Source of the DNA: Parachlorella kessleri
Taxonomy: Eukaryota; Chlorophyta; Trebouxiophyceae; Chlorellales; Chlorellaceae
Assembly: GCA_001598975.1 (NCBI GenBank)
Contig: BBXU01001365.1
Span: 1 to 50,171 of the forward strand
Reading direction: 5' to 3'
DNA length: 50,171 bases
Part shown: positions 31,943 through 42,840 of the stretch, in pieces
Numbering within the stretch: the stretch's first letter is position 1
How the letters are laid out: each line of letters begins with the position of its first letter
The notes under the pieces: generated by a model
Told to the model about the DNA's origin: nothing
The model's database searches: none
What the model saw: only the letters and a program-made list of their open reading frames with translations
Made by a program: the position numbers and the translations under genes

Positions 31943-34706
31943 ATGTCACGGCCAGTCGTTAACGCACTTGATAGGTACCAGCGAGAGCGGCTGGTGTTTG
32001 CCCAGGCAGCACTGGACTTTACCAGGCAGCCAGAGAACGTGGAGACGTTGGTAGCGGGGGGTGCCATCAGCCTGCTGCAGCACCTGAGCCAGGATGTGTC
32101 GCCAGGCATCCAGCACCTAGCAACACTCGCGCTAGGAAGGTTGGCAACTCACAGCCAGGAGGTGGCTGAGAGCTTGGTGACTGGAGACTTTCAGCACTTC
32201 TTGGTGAGCTGGTTTCTGAGAAACGGCACTTGTTGCATACCAGCGCTTGCTACCATTAGCACAGGCACCAACGATGAAAGAGGAGTTCAAGATCTGAAGC
32301 CACGCTGACTGCAGGTGAACAAGGTGCGAGCCACACTCAATGAAGCTCAAACCCGCGGGTCCTCACCAGAGCAGCAGATTCGTAGGGCAGCCGCGCTGTG
32401 CCTTAAAGGCCTCACAAGGCATAGCGAGGCTCTAGCTGAGCGGGCTGTCAGTGGCAGCGGAGCAGTGGAGGTGATGGTGGCTGCTCTGAAAGATCGGGAT
32501 ACCGACACGCAGGAGGCAGCAGCTTGGGTCCTGGGCAACATGGCAGGTGTGGTGGGATGTTGGTGACCGCAGCGGACAAGAGCTCTGCCATGATGGAATG
32601 CCCTCCCATGCCTGAGCCCTCCCAAGCCTAGAATGGAAAAGTAATCAGCTTGATAGCTTACAAGAGGTCCTAAGGAGACTCTGGAGTGGCTGTACAGGGC
32701 ATTCTGCCAAGCTGGCCACCATGGTGGCGGATGCAGCAGCTGTGGTGCCCCTGGCTGCCTGCCTGTCCAGCGGGGAGCTGGCGGTGAAGCGCATTGCAGC
32801 CTCGGCGCTCAGTGACATTGCAAAGCATGGGGTGGAGCTTGCACAGCGCTTGGTGGAGGCAGGTATGCTGGTTCTGGACTGCTGCCTCAGTGCCCTGGAG
32901 GCTTGCGATCATTTATTCGCATAGTCCAGTCTTCCAGATGCAAGTGGCTCTCTGAGAGGCGAGTTGTGCAGGCGCGGTGGAGCAGCTAGTTGCGACCCTG
33001 AGGTCTCCGACAGGGAAAGACATGAGGCTCAGGAGGCAGGCCTGCTGTGCACTTGGGCAGATCGCCAAGGCATCGCCCGAGCTGGCCAGCAAGGTCCTAC
33101 AGCGTGGGGGACTTGCAGAGTTTCAAAGGTGGGGAGGTGTACTCTCCTGCAGTAACATACAGCCTCCCCTGTCTTCTGTCGCAATGGAAAGTCTTGTTAA
33201 GTCTGAAGTACCTAATTACCATTCCCATCAAGGCAACAACTAACTGCAGTTCCCAGCTTGCAGGTGCCTAGCAGCCGAGGATGCTGTTGCCCGCCGGCAT
33301 GCTGCCCTGGCGCTGCGGGACGTGGCCAAGCTTGCCCAGGGATGCGCCCAGACCATGGCTGACAGAGGCTGCCTGTCGGCCCTAGTGGCCGCCCTAGGCC
33401 CTGGGGAGCAAATGTACGTCAGGCAACAATAAGCAAGTTGGGCCATGAGCTTCTACCAACACTTGATGTTGCAGCGCTAGCAACTTCGACGCTTGGCTGA
33501 CCAACCAAGCGCCTAGCACATGCAGGCTACCTGCTGTGATGGCACTGGGATATACCTCTGCGTACTCAGAGGCTCTGGCTACCAAAGTCATGGAGGCTGG
33601 TGCGGTTTCAGCGCTTGAGACCATCCTGAGGGCGCCTGTGCAAGACCATATCCTCAGTGCTGCAGTCTGGGCGCTTGGTATGCTGGGGAGTCACTCTGCC
33701 AAGCACGCCAAGGCGGTAGCAGGTGGGTGCTGCAGTAGGCAAGGGGCACTCTTGCTTTATCATCGTGGTAGTGATCCAGCGTTCCACATGCTCCAAGGCA
33801 CTGCTAGGGGCGGGAGACTGCCTGGTCCTATCTTCCATGTGCAGGGAGTGTACGGGTTTCATCTTACAGCATACCCCCACCTGACCATGATGTAGTGTAC
33901 TAATTATTGCAAGTATGCAGACAGCACAAAATGATGCCAATGCCAATGCCTATTACCAAATGCAGGATCCATCACTGCCATAGCCAAACTGCAGCAGCAG
34001 GAGGGCAGCAGTGAAGACTTGAAGACCAAGTGTGGCAGGGCACTCTCAGCAACCCTTCCTCAGCTAATGCACATGCCCTCCTTGGAACAGCTTGTTCAGC
34101 AGTAAGTCTGGTGTTAGGGCAGTGGGAGTGAGAAGCAGTCAAGGTTCCTCTGGCTGAATATAGGTGCTTGCCATGAAATAGGATAGAAACACTATGCAAT
34201 ATAAGTCGTGCCTCCTCCGACATGAGCCAGCTTTACCCCTGAGCCACGAGGTATGGCCCACACTCGAGGGCTTCTGCATGCAGGAGCCTCCTCCAGCCCC
34301 ACTTGCTGGTGGTGCTTGAGCAGATCGGAAAAGCAATGGCGGCTGACCCTCACACCCGCTCCGACTTTGTCCAATGTGGAGGGCTCAAGTTTGTGCAAGA
34401 GCTAGGTAAGTGGCGGAGCTGCAAGCTTGACGGATGCTTGTTGAGAAGTTGAATGCATGCTGAGCTGCCGTCTAGCCTACTCGGCTCCAACCTGGGTCGA
34501 CATGGGCTGTCTAAAAACGAACAGCTGTTACTGCAGGAGAGGCGCCAGCGTCCCCATTCAAGGAAGCTGTAGGCCTCATCACAGCGCAGTTCCCAGCTGA
34601 GATTGTGCAGTTCTACTCTCCGGCCTACAACAAGCAGCTGCTATCCAAGCTGGCAGAGCCGCCAACCAGCCCCGAGGCTTTGCCCGTGGGGGCCGTGCAA
34701 GCTTAA
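31943..34706 (+). CDS. PF16: Axonemal central-pair armadillo protein PF16/SPAG6
   Basis: Armadillo-repeat protein of the C1 microtubule of the flagellar central pair (Chlamydomonas PF16, animal SPAG6), needed for central-pair stability and motility. Nine exons join in phase to 529 residues: 31943-32203, 32315-32546, 32698-32862, 32972-33128, 33264-33413, 33526-33722, 33966-34101, 34284-34405, 34537-34706. The N-terminus YQRERLVFAQAALDF and C-terminus QFPAEIVQFYSPAYNKQLL match the family outside the repeats, which separates it from importin-type proteins. About eight ARM repeats are visible, for example AASALSDIAKHGVELAQ and PAVMALGYTSAYSEALA. It is a little shorter than Chlamydomonas PF16 (566). 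There are no premature stops or frame breaks, so the gene looks under selection. Confidence 0.93.
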
Positions 34707-34931
34707 GAGTGCTTCCCTTCACATACTATGATACAGCTGGAATGACGTTACGTGATAACAGACATATAACACTCCCTAGTTAGTACCCAGCACTGGCCAG
34801 TGAGACGTGCGTCACGTTGCGTGCCATCCCACCATCTCACTAAAGGCTCTCACTAGGACAGCCCCCAGTCTATGTCGCAGCCGACAACCCTAAAGCAGGG
34901 TGCGCACTGGTCCAGTCAATAACATGCGCAT

Positions 34932-35082
34932 TCTGCATCCAGCCCTGTCAGTCCAGCCCAGCTTTCACTTCCAGTTCGCACTACCTGCCACCCATACTAA
35001 CAGCAGGCCTAGTCTGCATCCAGCCATGTCAGTGGATCACCTCCCACTCCCTTTCCGCCGTACCTGCCACCCCTACTAAAAA
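34932..35082. repeat. Two imperfect ~70-bp repeat units
   Basis: Both units begin TCTGCATCCAGCC and run to a conserved ACCTGCCACCC followed by TACTAA, starting at 34932 and 35013. Related degenerate units with the same CCTGCCACC core occur at 43.5-43.7 kb beyond the second EFL gene. Confidence 0.65.
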
Positions 35083-35281
35083 CGTTGGGGAAGAGAGGTA
35101 TCTGTCCTGTCCAACTGGCCGTCATCTCTACTGGCTCAAACAAACCATGTTCTCATGGCCGTCGTCCCCGACAGCACAACAGAGCTTTAGCCTATCCCTC
35201 ATTATCAAGCAACGCAGTAAAAACATCGATATGCCAGTTTTGGGTGGGTATGCAGCCAACTGCTCTTACAACAACTGCGCC

Positions 35282-35308
35282 AACCCTAAACCGGGGCCTG
35301 AACCCTAG
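35282..35308. promoter_or_regulatory. Telo-box-like words upstream of EFL1
   Basis: AACCCTAAA (35282-35290) and AACCCTAG (35301-35308), with a further AACCCTAAA at 34886-34894, resemble the plant telo-box that sits in promoters of eEF1A and ribosomal protein genes. They lie about 210-630 bp upstream of the ATG. Function here is inference. Confidence 0.35.
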
Positions 35309-35515
35309 CCGACGCAGCACTGAAAGGACATGCCTGTGACAGAACAGCCCTTTTTCGCACCTGACTGCCCTGTTGCTTGAGCTGCCAAGGTGAGGAAACT
35401 GCTGCAACGCTGCTCGTCCACTCCGCCACCAATTTCCTGGCTCACCAGCATGTAGTCCATCGAACTTTGGGCTGACCTCATCCAGGGTGTGCTCTCTGCA
35501 GACGCGCAAGCAACC

Positions 35516-38500
35516 ATGACTGAGGGCAAGGTCCATCTGTCCATCGTGATTTGCGGCCATGTGGACTCCGGCAAGTCCACCACCACCGGCCGCCTGCTGT
35601 TCGAGCTGGGCGGTATCCCCGAGCGTGAGCTTGAGAAGCTGAAGGAGGAGGCCTCTGCCCTTGGCAAGTCTTCCTTCGCCTTTGCCTTCTACATGGACAG
35701 GCAGAAGGAGGAGCGCGAGCGTGGTGTGACCATTGCCTGCACCACCAAGGAGTTCTTCACCGACAGGTGGCACTACACCATCATCGACGCCCCCGGTGAG
35801 CAAGGCAGGCAGCGGCGGCAGCAGCAGCAGCAGTTTTTACCGCCACGGAGGCGTTGCAGTGCACTGCAAAACCGTGGCTGGCAGGGGTGGCGGGACCCTG
35901 TTGGAAGACCAACCCGCTAGGCAACGCGGCTGGCCACGGCATGGTGCTTGGGGCTGAGCAGCTTGCGGCTTGCTGTGTTGTTACACTTTGGTCCCAGGCA
36001 GCGTACTGAGGCAGTCTTTTCCGAATACGTGAGGAGGTGGGAGAGCATGCAGCAAGTTGGATTAGGCAAGTATTGATGAAACTGCCGGTGGTATCATAGC
36101 TTGCTTGGTGAATTTGCTTCTAAACCTGGCCACTCTATTCCATGCTGCAGGCCACAGGGATTTCATCAAGAACATGATCTCCGGTGCCGCCCAGGCCGAC
36201 GTGTGCCTGCTCATGGTGCCCGCCGACGGTAACTTCACCACCGCCATCCAGAAGGGTGACCACAAGGCCGGCGAGATCCAGGGCCAGACCCGCCAGCATG
36301 CTCGCCTCATCAACCTGCTGGGCGTGAAGCAGCTCATCGTGGGCGTGAACAAGATGGATTCTGACACTGCCGGCTACAAGGTGGGGCTGTGTGCCGGGGC
36401 GCAGGCGTAGGGGCTGCAGTACTGGGGGCCAGGGTTGGGGCGGCCAGGGCGGCAGCGTGTTGAGGTGTAGCGGGGTGGTCGCGCGATTTGGCTGGTAGGG
36501 TGGCGTGAAGGAGCACGAGTGGCGGCGGTGGTTTGGTGGAGTGCAGCCTGCCTTGTAATGGAAGGGCCTGGAGGGGCATGGGTGAAGTCAGTGTTTGGCA
36601 GGGTAGTCAATGACTCATAACTGAATATGCTTAGCTGCCTTGCAGTGCATTCTTGTTTCAGTTTTGCAAGTAAGCATTTGGCTCGACATGGCATGTGACC
36701 TTACATACTGCCCTCCTCCTCCGTCATGCAGCAAGAGCGCTACAAGGAGATTGCCGACGAGATGAAGCACATGCTTGTGCGCGTGGGCTGGAAGGGCGAC
36801 TTTGTGGAGAAGTCGGTGCCCATCATCCCCATCTCCGGCTGGATGGGTGACAACCTGATCACCAAGTCCACCAACATGAGCTGGTGGACCGGCGTGGATG
36901 TGAATAACATGCTCAACAAGAAGATCCACGTGCACACCCTGCTGGACGCACTCAACGACTTCGCTGAGGTGGGTGGTGGAGGGGTTGGTAAGCGTCATTC
37001 CCTGGCAGTCCACAAGTAAGTCTAGAGGTACACGGTGTTGCTTTGTTGTGCACTGGCGTGTGCATGTTGGCAGCAGGACACTAGCCTGCATGCCTCCCTG
37101 TGGCAGGACATGGGCAGAGTAAAGTGCCCTGTTGCATCAACTGTGTGCTGCGGTAGCATAGCTTAAGCTGTCAGAGTGGTGCAGCAGGACTGGCTGCATC
37201 GGCAAACACGTTTGGCTGCGTCTTAGCCACAATCCGCTGGGTCTCTGGATGGCTGCGTATATCTGGATTTCTTTGGTCAAGCATTATTGTTGCCTCCTCT
37301 CCCTGTAGGTGCCCGAGCGCAAGACCGACGCGCCCCTGCGCCTGCCCATCTCCGGCATCTACAAGATCAAGGGTGTGGGTGATGTGCTGGCCGGCCGCGT
37401 GGAGCAGGGCATTGTCAAGCCCGGTGACGAGGTCATCTTCCTGCCCACCCACACCGCCGCCAACCCCTGCATCGGCAAGGTCTTCACCGTGGAGATGCAC
37501 CACAAGCGCGTGGACAAGGCCGGACCCGGTGAGCGGCTTGTGCCGGTCAAGGGGCGGTAGTGGGTAGGAGGAGTCTCCCGGCCTGCTGGTGTGGCCGGCA
37601 GGCAAGAGCCATATGAAGTGGTCTGCTTTGGAGAGTGGCGGTCTGCAAATACTGTTCATCTGGTTATATCTGGTGTCACTTGTGGGAGGCAGGGGCCTCA
37701 ATTGTCCGTATGGTCGCCCTTTGGTTTGCTTCGTATTTTATCCATCCTCCCAGCACGAGCCAAGGGTCGAGTATGTCAAAATTGGATGTCTTTTTACCCG
37801 TCCCTTCTCGTCCATGTGCAGGCGACAACGTCGGCATGAACGTCAAGGGCCTGGACAAGGGCAACATGCCCCGCACCGGTGAGCAGCACAGGCGGGGGCT
37901 TCCTTTTATCCGCATCCTTTCCCTTTGCATTAGATAGCAACTGTTGGAGTTGGCAAGTCCTCTTGGACTATCCACGAGCCTTAGGCACAGTATTGTTATA
38001 GCTTGGGGTATTGAATAATGCTGCTGATGGTGTGTGAACGGCCTAGGTCAGGCAGTGAAAGCCTGCTCGCTGGGCTGTCAGCAAGCATGGGGGGTGGGCC
38101 GGAGCGTTGTCAAAGTCTAGAGAACACCTTAGGAATGCTTGTCAATTTGTCCCCGTTGCAGGTGACGTGATGATCCTCAAGTCTGACGGCACCCTGAAGC
38201 CTGTGAAGGACTTCACCGCCCAGATCCAGACCCTGGACATCCCCGGCGAGGTCAAGGCCGGCTACTCCCCCATCGGCTTTGTGCGGTGTGGCCGCGCCGC
38301 CTGCAGGATCTCCAAGATCAACTGGAAGGTGCGCAGTAGCATGGGGCATTTTGCAGCATGAGCGGGATGATTTTGCTAGTTGTCTTGGTGGGGGCACAGA
38401 TGTGATTAGTTACATGTGTTCTTGACAAGGGTGGGCCACACACCTGTGTAACTGTGTTGCTCATGGCATTCATGCTGGGGACAAGAGCGGCTGGGGCTGC

Positions 38501-38911
38501 ATGCGGTGGTAGCGTTGCCTGGCATTGCACATGCAACGCTCGAGCTCCCTTATGATATGAAGTTGTGCGCAGGTAACTCTCCCCGCGTCAAGCTGCCTGC
38601 AATTGCCACACGCTTGACCTGTACTGCTGGCTGTGCAAGGCGAAGAGTTTTTTGGGTGGGATGCTCAAGATTGAGCCGCCTTGGGCCTTCACCCCTGATT
38701 CTGCCTGCAGGTTGGCAAGGAGACTGGTGGCAAGAAGCTGGAGGAGCCCCACGGGCTCAAGGCCAACGAGATGGCCGAGGTTGTGTTTGAGCCCTGCCAG
38801 CCGCTGGTCGTGGACAGCTTCAAGAACTGCGAGGGCCTGTCCCGCATCGCCTTCCTGGACGGCAACACCGCCGTCATGCTTGGCAAGGTGGTGGCCACCT
38901 CCGCCAAATGA
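35516..38911 (+). CDS. EFL: Elongation factor-like GTPase EFL, copy 1
   Basis: Translation GTPase that replaces eEF1A in many chlorophytes and delivers aminoacyl-tRNA to the ribosome in the cytosol. Seven exons join in phase to 463 residues: 35516-35795, 36151-36380, 36732-36968, 37309-37528, 37822-37878, 38162-38328, 38711-38911. GTPase motifs are GHVDSGKST (14-22), DAPGH (91-95) and NKMD (160-163). EFL rather than eEF1A is shown by the N-terminus [29 protein letters not shown] (eEF1A has a different switch region), [14 protein letters not shown] and [11 protein letters not shown]. The ATG chosen matches copy 2 and lies just after a likely 5'-UTR acceptor. Its protein is identical to that of the next gene. 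The strong preference for C/G-ending codons is typical of a highly expressed gene. Confidence 0.95.
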
Positions 38912-39559
38912 GCATAGCAGCAGCAGCAGCCGTCGCAGCCGCCTGCCAGCAGTCGTTGGCGCCAACTTTTGTTTGTTCCTTTCGTGTCCTGCTTGTAGTT
39001 GAGTTTGGGGTCTGGGTGTTCTTGACACGTCTGAGAAGCCAATGGTGTGGCGTCAGCTGATGTTGGTTGGTAATAAGAAAAATAGAAGGGCCTGAGGGAG
39101 TTGAGCAGGCTGAGTTACGGGACATAGCGAGGGGCACAACAGCGGCAGACTGGGGTGACTTGGCGCAGTACTGGCAGCGCAGAGCATGTTGCATGAGCCT
39201 CGCCTCAACTCTTGGGACATTGTGGCTCTGCATTATATCTGGCTGGGTCTAAACACTAACAACCGCCTGCACCTGCCTTTTGGTAGCCCAGGCAATCTCC
39301 CCAGTTATGGCATTTAGGTGACATAATCTGCGAGCTGGACCAAACTGGTAGCAATACATAACTCTGAGGATCTACTTGCTGAAGACATACTCCTGCTGTG
39401 GAGATTGAGCACACTGCCAGCAAGGTTTCCACCACTGTAAGCCAGGAGGAAAGAACGCTTTGGCGCCAATGAGAAGCCGCCAAAACCCAGAGTGATATGC
39501 TGCCTCTCTCACCAAGATCCCCCTTTCCGCAAGAACACGCTCTTGTGTAATTCAGCACC
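38912..39559. other. Spacer between the two EFL genes
   Basis: 648 bp holding the 3' UTR of copy 1 (a CAG-rich start, then a T-rich stretch) and the promoter and leader of copy 2. It shows no obvious similarity to the upstream region of copy 1, and I found no telo-box-like word in it. No coding frame. Confidence 0.55.
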
Positions 39560-42500
39560 ATGACTGAGGGCAAGGTCCATCTGTCCATCGTGATTTGCGG
39601 CCATGTGGACTCCGGCAAGTCGACCACCACCGGCCGCCTGCTGTTCGAGCTGGGCGGCATCCCCGAGCGTGAGCTTGAGAAGCTGAAGGAAGAGGCCTCT
39701 GCCCTTGGCAAGTCTTCCTTCGCCTTTGCCTTCTACATGGACAGGCAGAAGGAGGAGCGCGAGCGTGGTGTGACCATTGCCTGCACCACCAAGGAGTTCT
39801 TCACCGACAGGTGGCACTACACCATCATCGACGCCCCGGGTGAGCTTGGAGATGGTTCCAGCTGCGCCAAGCTACTAATCACTGCCTTGATACAAGCCGA
39901 GTTACCCGGCAACGTCATGGTGTCGTTGGTCGCTGTCCCTAAAAAACGCGCTCCCCACTGTTTTGCCATGCAACTGCAATTGCACCCCATATGACAACTG
40001 TGATATGCAGCCCCTCATAGCCTTCGCTTCTATTCTGAACACTTCCGTGGGGCTACTTTCATGTGACCAAAGTAGCTGACTTGCCGACTTTTGAGTTGCT
40101 GACTTTTGAAGTGATCCGCCTCCTGGGTGCAACATGTCTCGTTGCCAGGGTATGGCGAAGCTGCTACTTCTATAACCAGCTGCCCTTCCTTGCGGGGTTA
40201 CAGGCCACAGGGATTTCATCAAGAACATGATCTCCGGTGCCGCCCAGGCCGACGTGTGCCTGCTCATGGTGCCCGCCGACGGTAACTTCACCACCGCCAT
40301 CCAGAAGGGTGACCACAAGGCCGGCGAGATCCAGGGCCAGACCCGCCAGCATGCTCGCCTCATCAACCTGCTGGGCGTGAAGCAGCTCATCGTGGGCGTG
40401 AACAAGATGGATTCTGACACTGCCGGCTACAAGGTAGGCACTGTGTGCTGGGGCTGCTGTACATTTGGTGGGCTTGTCCTGCATAGAGGAGACTCAGTTG
40501 TGGCGACTGCCTGCTTGTGCCATATCGACACATCCCCGTCGGCGTGGTTGTTACGTGTGTGGGTTCTGCGTTGTACGCGTGTGGGAGGTTTCAGCAGAGA
40601 GATTGTGTCGGGACTTGTGCTCTGGTGCAGTATGAGCTCGTTAGCGTACAGGCACAGTAGAATTGTAATACACGTTATGCGGAAGGCATCTTGTGGCTTG
40701 TAAAGCGACTTGGCCGTCCATTCCGCCCGCCTGCAGCAAGAGCGCTACAAGGAGATTGCCGACGAGATGAAGCACATGCTTGTGCGCGTGGGCTGGAAGG
40801 GCGACTTTGTGGAGAAGTCTGTGCCCATCATCCCCATCTCCGGCTGGATGGGTGACAATCTGATCACCAAGTCCACCAACATGAGCTGGTGGACCGGCGT
40901 GGATGTGAACAACATGCTCAACAAGAAGATCCACGTGCACACCCTGCTGGACGCACTCAACGACTTTGCTGAGGTGGGTTTTGCTACCCGCACTTTTTGT
41001 GATGGAAGGGACTGTCTTACACACTTGGTTTGTTTGCAGCTCGTGCCCTGCTTATAGCCAGGGATCGCTGCTGAAGGAGGTGCTGGCTGGCTTTACTTCT
41101 TGTCACCAATTCAAACCATTGCAACCTCCTCTTCTACCTTTAAGGCTATATTCCTGGAGTTGGACAAGATTGCAGGTGGTCAACTGCAGGGTTGGGGTCT
41201 GGGACCGAATTTGGCACCTTTGGCGCTTGCAGGTGCCCGAGCGCAAGACCGACGCGCCCCTGCGCCTGCCCATCTCTGGTATCTACAAGATCAAGGGTGT
41301 GGGTGATGTGCTGGCGGGCCGCGTGGAGCAGGGCATTGTCAAGCCCGGTGACGAGGTTATCTTCCTGCCCACCCACACCGCCGCCAACCCCTGCATCGGC
41401 AAGGTCTTCACCGTGGAGATGCACCACAAGCGCGTGGACAAGGCCGGACCCGGTGAGCAACTTGTGAGGGTCAAGAAGTGTACGAAGACGTGATGGTAAT
41501 GAGTAGGAGTGTGCCAGCCCTGACGCTCTGAGGCGTGTGAAGTGGAAGTAGGTGCCTCACAAATTTTTTTGGTTGCTTCACAGCTGATTTCCACAGCAAA
41601 ACCAAGGGCTTAATGTGTCTCCCGGCAAGATTGAAGGCCGAGCGTGTGACGGGGATGATTTCTTGAGCTTGTCCTTATCTGCTCATGTGCAGGCGACAAT
41701 GTTGGCATGAACGTCAAGGGCCTGGACAAGGGCAACATGCCCCGCACTGGTGAGAAGCTCAGGCAAAGCGTATGTGGTGGGGCTTCTTTCCATCCGCAGC
41801 CTTGCGCTTTGCATCAGATGGCAAGTGCCGGAGTTGGCAGGTGCTCGTGAACTACCCAAGGCCTTTAGCACAGTGTTGTTATAGCTTGGCGTGTTGTGCA
41901 AATGCTACTTATGGTGTATGGATGGCCTAGGTGGTGACCTAGGTGAAAAGTGAAAAGCCTGCTCGCTGGTTGTTGTTAGCAGGAGGTAGGTGCGGAACAG
42001 CATAGTGGTTGTGAAGACCGCCACGCAAGCGGCCCCGCCAACCCTTCCCCGTTGCAGGTGACGTGATGATCCTCAAGTCTGACGGCACCCTGAAGCCCGT
42101 GAAGGACTTCACCGCCCAGATCCAGACCCTGGACATCCCCGGCGAGGTCAAGGCCGGCTACTCCCCCATCGGCTTTGTGCGGTGTGGCCGCGCCGCCTGC
42201 AGGATTTCCAAGATCAACTGGAAGGTGCGCTTGCTGTGCGGTAGACCTGTGCACCTCTGTGCAGCCGTTACGTTGAGATGAGAGTATTAGTTGTTTTTCA
42301 TACAAATTACGATACAGTTGCAGATATTCCAGCTAGGGTTTCCAAAAAGTGCTGTAGTACCTCTCTAGACTCTCATCGTGCTGGGACAAAAGTGGATGCA
42401 GCAGCAAGCAGCGTTGGTATTTTCTAGGGTAGCACTTATGCTGTTAGCGCTTCATGCTTGATATATATGACCTTGTGCAGCCAGCTTGCCCCGCCACAAG

Positions 42501-42840
42501 CTGCCTGCAATTGCCACAAAACACCTGACCTGTAGGTTGTGCAAAGCAAAGGGTTATCTGGTGATAGAAGTTGAGCTGCCTTTGGTCTGGTGATAGAAGC
42601 TGAGCCGCCTTGGGCCTTCACCCCTGCACCTGCCTGCAGGTTGGCAAGGAGACTGGTGGCAAGAAGCTGGAGGAGCCCCACGGGCTCAAGGCCAACGAGA
42701 TGGCCGAGGTTGTGTTTGAGCCCTGCCAGCCGCTGGTGGTGGACAGCTTCAAGAACTGCGAGGGCCTGTCCCGCATTGCCTTCCTGGACGGCAACACCGC
42801 CGTCATGCTTGGCAAGGTGGTGGCCACCTCCGCCAAGTGA
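39560..42840 (+). CDS. EFL: Elongation factor-like GTPase EFL, copy 2
   Basis: Tandem paralogue of the preceding gene, same role. Seven exons of exactly the same lengths join to 463 residues: 39560-39839, 40204-40433, 40737-40973, 41233-41452, 41693-41749, 42058-42224, 42640-42840. The translated protein is identical to copy 1, and exons differ only at scattered silent sites (exon 2 shows none over 230 bases). Introns 1-2 are unalignable by eye with those of copy 1, while introns 5 and 6 retain clear similarity. Intron 6 carries a 29-bp tandem duplication. A TGTAA word at 43036-43040, about 200 bp after the stop, matches the polyadenylation signal common in green algae. Confidence 0.95.
42557..42614 (+). 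repeat. 29-bp imperfect tandem duplication in EFL2 intron 6
   Basis: TCTGGTGATAGAAG opens both units (42557 and 42586), followed by diverged copies of TGAGC-GCC-TTGG. Copy 1 of EFL has only one corresponding unit, so the duplication arose after the gene duplication. Confidence 0.8.

Larger units (their letters stand above)
34707..35515. other. Intergenic region, PF16 3' flank and EFL1 promoter
   Basis: About 0.8 kb. It contains two imperfect 70-bp repeat units (34932 and 35013), three AACCCTA-type words resembling the plant telo-box (34886, 35282, 35301), and just before the EFL1 ATG a pyrimidine-rich CTCTCTGCAG that could be the acceptor of a 5'-UTR intron. No coding frame was recognised. 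Confidence 0.55.

Noticed and set aside
35282..35308. Internal telomere repeat
   Set aside because: Only isolated CCCTAAA-like words, no array; better read as possible promoter words.
35819..35833. CAG/CAA run after the first EFL exon
   Set aside because: It lies in intron 1 after a clear GTGAGC donor, so it is not a polyglutamine tract.
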